Assembly: GCF_002994745.2 (NCBI RefSeq)
Contig: NC_037093.1
Coordinates: 15,697,555-15,761,554 of the forward strand
Direction of reading: 5' to 3'
Source of the DNA: Rosa chinensis
Lineage: Eukaryota; Streptophyta; Magnoliopsida; Rosales; Rosaceae
DNA: 64,000 bases
The position numbers and the translations under genes were made by a program. This document shows, one piece after another, positions 34,901 through 44,512 of this stretch. Each line of letters begins with the position of its first letter. Position 1 is the first letter of the stretch. The notes below the pieces were generated by a model, which worked only from the letters and a program-made list of their open reading frames with translations, was not told where the DNA came from and made no database searches.

Positions 34901-37900
34901 GGTATCCAATATCTGAATACGTTTGGAAGCTTGGAAGCTTATTGCATCTCCATTCTTTCTTTGTTTGGAAAATTGGTGTTATTGATTCGTTTCTTGATTC
35001 ATGCATGAATGATGTAGCTTCATATATGGATCAGACTTTAGGGTTTGACCAGCTCTTCAATGTTGTTAAGAGAAAGCTTGAAATGCAACTTCAAGAACAT
35101 CTTCGTAGATACCTGAAAGAACGAGTTGGTCCTAGTTTATTGGCTAGCTTAGATAAAGAAATCGAACGTCTGAAGCAACTGACTGAGGTTACAAAGGAGG
35201 TTGCTCTTGATCAAGTGCAAAAAGACGTTGGGGCCCTGGAAAAGGTTCAACTTATGCTCGAGGAATTCTGCAATGCACATGAAACTGCCAGAGCAGCAAG
35301 GGTAGCTGTATCTGTAATGAAAAGGCAGGTGAATGAACTCAGAGAAGCTCTTTGCAAGACTGGCCTGGAGATTGCTCAGATGGAATGGATGCATGATGCT
35401 ACTTTGACTCCTTCATACAGTAGCAGGGTCATGTTTCAGAAATTTCTTGGTGGTGATGATAGCTTGCATCCTATTGTCTTGAACCTTAACAGGCCTAATA
35501 TGCTGGAAAGTTTACAGTCTTCTGTGTCAAAGATAGCCAGGTCTATAGAGTCACTCCAAGCTTCTGAACGAAGTTCCCTTACAGCTGAAGGGCAGCTTGA
35601 GAGAGCAATGGGATGGGCCTGTGGTGGCCCAAATTCCAGTGCAACTGGAAATGGTTCAAGCAAGACTTCTGGAATTCCTCCTGAATTTCATGACCATCTC
35701 ACGAGGCGGCGACAACTACTATGGCAAGGTAGAGAAAAGGCATCGGATATAATAAAAATTTGTATGTCTGTACTGGAGTTTGAGGCATCACGAGATGGCC
35801 TTTTCCGGTCTCTGGGAGAGATCTACCCGGCCAGGTCTGGTGGTGATTGTAGAACGTGGCAGCAAGCTTACTTGAATGCACTAAAAAGATTGGATATCAC
35901 TTACCACTCTTTTGCTCGTGAGTTTGCAATATTAAAGTGAAATTATTTTTGGCACCTATTTGATGTCTGTATGAGTTGTGAAAGTATAAACTCTTGTTTC
36001 ATGTATTAGGCACTGAACAAGAATGGAAGCTTGCACAGAGCACAATGGAAACTGCTTCCAGTGGATTGTCTTCTGCAACCAACGAACTTAATATTGGATC
36101 TCTCAAAGCAAAGTCAGCTTCAGGTCATACCTTCTCTTTCATACATGCTAAATATCTTCCACTTACATTAGTAGTAGATATTTCTTATGAAAATAAATGA
36201 ATACATATTGTTATAATTCTATCATGTTCACAATCGACACACGGACGGACAGACAGGCAGACACAAAACCATCAGTATTATGTATCTATAAATCATCTGA
36301 TATGCTGGTTTTATACTCGACAGGTGATTTACAGAGCACGGTTCTTGCAATGAGGGATTGTGCATGTGAAGCCAGTGTTGCACTGATGGCATATGCTGGT
36401 GTTTCAAATCGTCATTCCACTTTAACTTCTGAATGCGGTTTTATGCTTGAAGAGGTAAAGTTTACAAGTTACATCCTTTGAAGTTTTATTATTAAATATT
36501 AATACAACTTAATTGGTATTTGTTCTAATATACGCATCTGGGACAAATATTCTATATGAATATTGTTTCTTCTACCCATGTGGTCTTTGGTTCAAACATT
36601 CTCATGGTACCTATCTTGCTATTTGCTAGGGTTTCTTCACTTCCTTCTCTCATAAAGATTTGTAGGGTTTGGCAGGTTGCCTCAATTTCAACCCCTGGTC
36701 TGCGAAACGGATTCTGGGATCAAAAAATTAATAAAAATATGAATGTTCTTTCTTTTAGCATATTTATTTGTCCCTAAGACACAAAGGCGATTAACAGGTT
36801 GCTTACTAACTTCATAATATATATAAATGAAACAGCATTGTACATCTCTAGTATGAACCCTTCTATCAATTTAAGTCGTGGTCCTCTGTTTTCTTCTGCG
36901 ATTATGATTTCTTAAGGGCTGCTATCCAATGTGACTTAATTTTCTTTGTATTTTTATTAACTCTCCCGTTGTGAGGGATGGATTCTCATATGGCTAATAC
37001 TTTTACATTCATTAGGTCCTTGCAATAACTGAAGATCTACATGATGTTCACGGTCTAGGAAAGGAGGCTGCTGCAGTTCATCGTTCTCTTGTGGAAGACC
37101 TTTCGAAGGTTTCCCTCGTCCCATATTTAATGTTTTAACATCTTAGTTATCTATGTTTTTTTTTTTTTGGGTTTTTATTTTTCTTTAGTATTTGCTGATT
37201 GTTGTTTTATTTGTTCCTGGTGTTCAGGATGATAAATGTTTCTACATTGTATGATTCACTAACTTATGTTGATAACCACCTTGGTTAGTAATTTTCTGCA
37301 TAATACACGAGTAATACACGCACTGATATATTTTTCGTACTTTGTACTTTTGAATGGTACATTAAATTTTCCGTACTTTTGATTAAAAAAGTAATATACA
37401 TGTATTTTAACCAATTTTTTACTTTTTTTTCTTCCATATTTTACACGTCATCGCACAAATGATATTAAATTAATGTTTTAGAATTTAAAATTTGTTGATT
37501 AATTAATTGAAAATGCTTTGCGCAACTTTTCAGTGAACTGTTAAATGACATTGTCTGAATAATGCACATATTTTTTCTGTATTATACATATCCCGTAGTT
37601 TACTAACTATGATAACCGCTATATAAGCTGTTTGTTTACATTTTGGGCAGGCAAATGCAATTCTTCTTCCACTGGAAACAGTATTGTCCAAAGATGTAGC
37701 TGCTATGACTGATGCTATATGTAGGGAAAGAGAGACCAAGATGGAAATATCTCCGATTCATGGACAAGCCATATACCAGTCCTATTCTCTAAAAATCAGG
37801 GAGGCTTGCCAGACCTTAGATCCCTTGGTGCCCTCACTTACTTCATCTGTGAAGGGGCTCTATTCTATGTTGACCAGGCTTGCACGAACTGCAAGTCTCC

Positions 37901-39758
37901 ATGCTGGGAATCTTCATAAAGTATGGTCACAGTCTTGTCAGAAATTATATATTGACATCAAGGAGAATAGCTTGTTTATCTAAAAACAAACTCTTTTTTC
38001 TTTTATCTCTTATAGGCTCTTGAAGGACTAGGAGAAAGCCAGGAAGTAGAATCGCCAGTAACTGATGTATCAAGGCCAGATCTTGCTGCTGATGCTACTG
38101 GGTTTGATGACAAGGAGAGAGAGAACCTCTCCATGTCAAATGGTGAGAGCACCAAAGATTTTGTTGGCATTGGACTTCCTTTGGAAGATAAAGGATGGTT
38201 ATCTCCACCAGATAGTATCTGCAGTAGTAGTACAGATTCTGGCATTTCCTTGCCTGAAATGAGTCTTCCAGGTAGCTTCATTGATCAAGAAGATATAAAG
38301 CAACAGCTTTTGCACGGACCTAGTAGCAGAGATGCTATAGATTTTCAAAATACCACCCCTTACTCTCAAGCTGATAGCCAAGAAATGTTGGATTCTCCGC
38401 ACAGATCAAAATTTACGGACGCAGATAACGCTCATATTGGTTCTTTCAAGTCAGCACCAAGTGACCTAAATGAATATCCACTGGCTCCAGCATCACCAAG
38501 TGATGAACCTGTTAGTGTCTGTCCTGATACTTCACGTCCTTCAAATGAGAACAGAGAGGTGGTGTTTGGGGGTAAAGATGAAATATCCTCACTGAACAAG
38601 ATTATAATTAAGGACGAAACTCGTGATGCTACACATGCTTCTAGTCGAGTGGGCAGGGGTGAGCATGCTTATCCCATTAAATCTTTTACCTGCACCGTGT
38701 TTGTTTTTCCTTTTCTCCTTAGTGTGTGTATATTTGCTGTTTCTATCTAGCCCTTGCTCACCAAAAGTGCCTACCTTGGTTATATTTTCCTCACTTTTTT
38801 GTTTTTATTTTGTTTTATTTTCATTTTTCTTATATATTTGGAATTAAAAACACAATTAAATGGATAATTAAGTAGAAAAGATGATTATGGAGTATTGGAT
38901 GACAGCGAGTGCTAGACTAGTAAGCGCATTACAAGATTAAAAATATTCATCAATGAGTTGAGGGGAAGGAAGAGGACAGTAGTTCTTTCTGTTGTCTGGT
39001 TGAGGAACCTTCAGCTTCATGATAAGGAGCAAATATAATCCCAATGTTCCAGTGCAATTAGCCATTCAAGGGGTTGAAGGGGAAATAATTTAACAAGGGG
39101 TGCAACAGTAGACCACTTTGTTTATGAAGGCTAACCTTCCTTGTCCAGCTCTTCTATGCTTACATTTTGTTCTTCCCTCCATGTAACAAATTGTGGAATA
39201 CTTGATTTAAATCAAGATTCCATCTCCCAGGACGTGAAATTAGTTGTGAAAACTTTTTGAAATGTAAATTTTACATTAACAGGTGTATGACTTATACAGA
39301 GCAAAAGGTATTCCGCTGAGAAAATAGAAAATGAGGATGGGGGAGTGCTAGTTCTCTTGTAATGGGACATGATGAATATAAATTTATTTTTCGGACGAAA
39401 AGTAAATATTCTGTGTCAACTTCTAATCTATGAAGATACATAATTGCTCTCAAGTCGCGCTTGCCATACCTTATCTGTGTATATTTTGGTCTTTTTACTA
39501 GGTAAAAACCCTTATGCAATGTCAATCTTGAGACGAGTTGAGTTGAAACTAGATGGTCGAGATATATCTGACAACAGGTAACTTCTTCTTCTGGAGATCT
39601 TATTATGTTAGATTGCTTGTAATAATTGATATGACTGTGGACCTTTGTGTATTCTCAGAGAAATTAGTATCTCCGAACAAGTGGACTATCTACTTAAGCA
39701 AGCCACTAGTGTAGACAATCTTTGCAACATGTATGAAGGTTGGACACCATGGATTTGA
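22962..39758 (+). CDS. SMG1: SMG1 PI3K-related serine/threonine kinase (nonsense-mediated decay)
   Basis: There are fifteen exons, placed by GT-AG sites and homology: 22962-23185, 23497-28471, 28558-28746, 29431-29545, 29809-30865, 31759-32206, 32836-32889, 33049-35917, 36010-36123, 36324-36454, 37016-37108, 37651-37920, 38016-38658, 39502-39577 and 39659-39758. All phases agree and give 3785 residues with no stop. The N-terminal half is helical (HEAT/FAT-like). The kinase lies at about 2000-2330 and has LLKGREDLRLD, the catalytic GLGDRHLDN (Asp near 2206) and HIDYNVCFDKG (metal-binding Asp near 2225). A long insertion follows, and the protein ends in a FATC domain (SEQVDYLLKQATSVDNLCNM, ending GWTPWI). 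SMG1 phosphorylates UPF1 at SQ/TQ sites on transcripts with premature stops, in the cytoplasm. The gene is missing in Arabidopsis thaliana. The start is the ATG at MQGLHHQQQQ. This looks like a working gene. Confidence 0.96.
28860..29430. other. SMG1 intron 3, AT-rich
   Basis: This is the later part of intron 3 (28747-29430). It holds A- and T-runs near 29040-29100 and 29285-29300 and no gene-like sequence. Confidence 0.5.
30945..31194 (+). repeat. 125-bp tandem duplication in SMG1 intron 5
   Basis: Two adjacent copies begin GCTTAAGAACCTGCTT at 30945 and 31070 and both end with CACTGACAAAAAAGTA. They differ at only a few positions, so the duplication is rather recent. It lies well inside the intron and should not affect the reading frame. 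Confidence 0.88.
32920..32972. repeat. Poly-T, (GT)n and long poly-G run in SMG1 intron 7
   Basis: A T-run, about seven GT units and then more than twenty G in a row lie between exons 7 and 8. Such homopolymers are unstable and hard to sequence, so the exact length is uncertain. Confidence 0.85.
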
Positions 39759-40800
39759 ACTTGTGAAGCTGCTGCCTTCTATATGTACGAGGCGTATTAA
39801 TTTAGAATTGGGTTGGTTAATCCGTTTTTGCCTTGCAAAATCAGAGAATTGAGAATGGAGCCTCTTACGCTGGGCAAGGCATTAGTTGCTTCAGCAATCC
39901 CATCTCTTTGGGCTTCACATCTCCCGATCATTTGAATGCGCAATAGTGATTATTTCGTAAGAAATTGGCCGTCAATGTCTAATAGCTGCAGTTGTTGGTG
40001 ATATCTGGTTCATTAAACCTTGCCCTTTCTAGAATGGCCAGCTGTGTCTTTGGTGGAGGATAACTTAAAATTTTTCAAGTGTTATCTCCCTCTAAATTGT
40101 GGTACCTTGGGTGAGATTATGCATGTGGCATGAGAAGCAGTCTCGTGTGGAACTCGTGTTATTTGTATTTGGTGGTTGCTAAGCTGTCTTCCCTGCTTTA
40201 ATGCCCTATAAAGATGGAACAACTTCGCAGACACCATTGTGGCAGACTGGCAGGAGAATGCCATGTGAAGCACTTTGAAGAAGATTTCAGATTTTAGCAG
40301 CAAGCTGGCCTGGTGCAACACCGTTGTTCGTCTGTGTCAATTGTCAGTATCACGAGAAGCACTGCTACTCCCAACAAGGAGTCTGTATCACAAATTACTA
40401 CCAATGTGAGTGATTACTCTTTGTCCTCTTCTACTATGCCTAGTTGCCTAGTTGTATTTTCTGGCATTGCTCTTCAGTGTTCAATGGGTAATACATCTTT
40501 AGCCAGGTTTTCCCGTTCTTTATGGCAATTACTGATCTGAGGATGTCTTCCTCATTTTGTAGGCAATCAGCTCACTTTTGCACAGGTTGCATTTGGTTTA
40601 GAAGATCTTACCTCACGCAGGAATATCAAAAGTATCAAACATCCACAATATAGGAAATTCTTAATTTCGTCAACGGCTTGTCGACCAGCTCTTCCTTTTT
40701 GGTCTGGGAATCTCTTTGTTTGATACTGGCCGGGGAAGTTCAACATCTTTGCCCTTTTTACCCTGGTATAGTAAGTTAAGAATGTAGCAGATCAATTGCT
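39759..40800 (+). other. SMG1 3' untranslated region and downstream flank
   Basis: This is non-coding sequence after the TGA at 39756-39758. Blocks from 39760 to 40640 recur in degenerate form at 48.1-48.6 kb and 49.1-49.8 kb, which suggests that they form one transcribed tail. The exact poly-A site is not visible. Confidence 0.5.
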
Positions 40801-41539
40801 AAATAAGGTTCTCTGATAAACCAGCCAGATATTGGCATTCAGTCCTACTCTGATATACCTTTTACATTTAAGTTAATGGTACAAAAACGGATTTCAGCTG
40901 CTCCTATGCTACTTAATATATAAACTTTCCATACTAGTGTATTTTTCTCTTCTCCAATATAGATTTACTGTTGTCCCTAATTATCTACAGTAGTTCAAAC
41001 TGCAAAATAAAAATAGACGAATATAAGAATTTTCGGTCCAATTCATTACAACTGATATTTTAGTCTCAAGACTCAAGTATGTCCTAGGTAAATTGGTAAA
41101 TCCAATCCAATTCTTTTTATTCTAGTCTTCGACTTGAGGGCGGTGAAGAATACTTCACTTTGGTAATGACTAATGGCCACCGTTTTCTACTAATGGCCAC
41201 CGTTTTCTATCCATCCATTCTTAAAAATTGGTAACAGCGTAATACCACTAGCTTGCTGTGGTTTTGGACTTTTTAACTTTGGATAAGATAAGAATCAAGA
41301 AACTGGACACATCACGAAACCGACAAATGTGGCTGCTTGTTTCTATCAAAGCCAACGGTATTTCTTCTTCAAGCGTCCCTGTACTGTGTGCATGCTTCTT
41401 ATATAATTATTGACGATAACTACTTCCTCTCTCCAAAACAATCCAAGTTTCAGAACAATATCTCACTCTCTAATTTCAGAAGTAGTTGAAGTTGAAGATT
41501 TCTCTATATTTGATCTACACTTGTTGAAGATTTCGAGTT
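40801..41539. other. Intergenic region and promoter of the small gene
   Basis: A 20-bp word ending CCACCGTTTTCTA is repeated twice in tandem at about 41168-41209. A TATATAATT motif at 41400-41408 lies about 130 bases before the next ATG and is a fair TATA box. Nothing else is recognised. Confidence 0.45.
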
Positions 41540-41785
41540 ATGTCTGCGCTGGTGGATATATGGAGTAATGAGACCAAGGAGCAGAGCCAGAAGGATCAAA
41601 CCCTTTCGTCAAATGCATCGGCCTCATCAAGCACTGATGTTGGGGTTAACCAAGTGAAAGGAGGGATGAGCTCGTCAACCTTGTTAGCTCCTGTTTTCGG
41701 CCGAGTCGTGCGTGTCAACTCACTTTTGACACGCTATTCGTCTGAAGCCTCAGTTTCCATGCTTGTGGAGTGGTTTAGCCCTTGA
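41540..41785 (+). CDS. Small conserved plant protein, copy 1 (unknown function)
   Basis: An 81-residue intronless frame. It starts MSALVDIWSNETKEQ and ends SLLTRYSSEASVSMLVEWFS followed by a proline. The gene at 58594-58866 has the same two conserved ends (MSAVVEVWVSE and LSEATVCMLMDRFVPW) around a variable, serine-rich or glutamine-rich middle. Conservation at the two ends only, with the same length class, argues that both are real genes. No signal peptide, membrane segment or enzyme motif is seen. I do not know a function and do not name one. A TATA-like motif lies about 130 bases upstream. Confidence 0.72.
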   Translation: MSALVDIWSNETKEQSQKDQTLSSNASASSSTDVGVNQVKGGMSSSTLLAPVFGRVVRVNSLLTRYSSEASVSMLVEWFSP

Positions 41786-42198
41786 AGATGTGAAGTTTTG
41801 TTTTTATTTTTATTTTTATTTTCCTCTTTATTTTTGCTTCTTATCTCTCTCTTTGCTTAAGTTTCAAATCAATAACAGTGCTAAGGTTGTAACAATAAAA
41901 GTACATATGATAAGTTTAAGAGCTCATAGAACGTCTAAGTGTACCATGTAAGTAAGCCAACACTACGGCAGAATCTAACAATCCAATTAAGCTAGCTAAT
42001 TACTGGTCTTATCCAACTTCACTTGACAGAAAACAAAAACCAAAAGCGTGCAGGGTATATCTGGTACTCTGGTAGACAGGAGAGATGCTCTCCTAACCTC
42101 TTCTGTTTAAGATGGTGACCTAAATTAATAGTCCATGGGAACGGGGGAGCAGCCATACTTGACCAACTAATGTGAACGCTCATATGTATTCACACTAT

Positions 42199-42223
42199 AT
42201 ATATATATATATATATATATATC

Positions 42224-42270
<47 letters not shown>

Positions 42271-42277
42271 CACACAA
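42199..42277. repeat. Compound microsatellite (TA)n(TG)n(GA)n(CA)n upstream of TNL
   Basis: Consecutive dinucleotide tracts of TA, GT, GA and CA lie 55-130 bases before the TNL start codon, so they probably sit in its promoter or 5' UTR. Length is likely to vary between individuals. Confidence 0.9.
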
Positions 42278-42332
42278 TACCATCCTAAATTTTTCTAATT
42301 CAGCCTCCTCATTCAATCCTCAATCAAACAAC

Positions 42333-44451
42333 ATGAATCTGAGCAAACCTCAATTCGGACCCTCTTCCTCTTCCTCTTCCTCCTCGTCTTCATCTTCCAC
42401 CCATTTGTTCGCACACGATGTCTTTCTGAGCTTCAGAGGTGCGGATACGCGCAACAATTTTACAGGCCATTTGTACCGCAATTTGGTTCAGGAGGGAATC
42501 AACACCTTCATTGATAATGAGCTTACAAGAGGAGAAGATATAACAAAGGAGCTTCTTGAAGTAATTGAAGGATCAAGGATTTCCATTGTTGTATTTTCTG
42601 CCAACTATGCATCTTCAAAGTGGTGCTTGGATGAACTTGTCAAGATCTTTCAAAGCAAAGAATCCAAGCAACAAATCGTCTACCCAATTTTCTACAAGGT
42701 AGATCCGTCGGAGATACGACACCAGAAGGGCCAGGTTGGTGATGCAATTGCTCACCTTAGCAAATACAAGGATAACAAGAAGGCGGAGAGTTGGAAGGCA
42801 GCTCTTACACAAGCAGCAACTTTGTCTGGGTGGCACATCTCGGATGGAGGGTACGTAAGTTCATTCTCAAGAATCTCAACTTTATAATGCAGATTTTAAC
42901 ATTTCACCATTAACAGATAGTTAACTTAGTTAACAGATTGTGTAATGTTTAATCTTACCCCTGCATCAATAATTCCACTAACTAATGGACTGCAATTAGA
43001 GTATAACCTTGAATATGATTTAGTCCGTCATTGATCCGTCTCCTAACAAACGAACATGTAGAAAAGTTTAAACTAAATGTTTCATATGCTTTTACATTTA
43101 CAGGAATGAAGCGAATGTCATTGATGAAATTGTTAAAGAGATATCAACCAAAATAATGAAATGCACCCCTTTAGATGTGGCAACATATCGTGTTGGAATA
43201 GAATCTCGTGTAGAAGAAATACTTAAGCTCTTAAATGTTGCGGAAGACGATCCTCACATGATAGGGATATGGGGAATTGGTGGAATAGGAAAGACAACAC
43301 TTGCAAAAGCTGTTTACAATTCAATTAGCCATAAGTTTGAACATAGTTGTTTCCTGGTAAATGTTAGAGAAGAATCATTTTCACATGAAGGTCTTGTCAA
43401 GCTACAAAACAATTTTCTTTCTAAGATTATAGAGAGGAATCCACCTAGTGTGACCAATGTTGATGAAGGAATCATTGTGTTGAAGCAAAAACTACGCAAG
43501 AAAAGGGTTCTCTTAGTTCTTGATGATGTGGACCGCTTGGATCAGTTAAGAAAACTTGCTGGAGGGTGTGATTGGTTTGGTCCAAGAAGTAGAATTATCA
43601 TAACAACAAGAGATAAAAAGTGCTTAAGGGCTCATACAGTCAATACAATATATGAGGTCAAAGAATTAAATGATGAAGAAGCGTTAAAGCTCTTCAATTT
43701 CAATGCTTTCAAAGGAAGTATATGTACGGATGACTTCTTTGAACTTGCAACTGAGGTAATACATTATGCTAAAGGGATTCCGTTAGTTTTGGAAGTTTTG
43801 GGGTCAGATCTATGTGGTAAAGATAAAGATGACTGGAAAGATGCATTAGAGTATTACAGGAGATATCCAAACCAAGATATTCAAAGAACTCTCCAAAGAA
43901 GTTACGAGGGATTGGAAGATCAGATACAACAAGTTTTTCTTCATATTGCATGTTTCTTTAAAGGTGACAAACAAAGTTATGTGCTAAATGCACTACAAAA
44001 CCCTGACTTGAATCCCATGTATGCTCTCAACGTCCTCAAAGAGAAGGCCTTGATCAAAATTGAGAAAGACAATAGCATTTGGATGCATGACCTTATAGAA
44101 AGCATGGGAAAAGAAATTGTTCGACAAGAGTCCCCTGATGAGAAAGGACGACGTACTAGACTGTGGCTATATGAGGATGTTCGCGAAATCCTTGAGGAAA
44201 ACGAAGTAAGTGATATTTATTTAGCTTTATGATATTTAATACATCTTTGCTTATAAAATCTTGAAGAATTATGTGAATATTTATTAGGGGCCGTGACCAC
44301 TTACCCAATTTCAGCCTAAAAATTGCCCACTTACTCCACCAAGGAGTTTTTAATCCCATTTACCCAATTTAAATAACAATGACAATTTTACCCTCATTTT
44401 AATTAATAAACTACTCTCCTAACATATTTCTCTCTCGACTCCTCTCAGATG

Positions 44452-44512
<61 letters not shown>

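Noticed and set aside
36197..36777. Open frames within SMG1 introns 9-10
   Set aside because: They run through splice sites of the SMG1 model and contain intron sequence.
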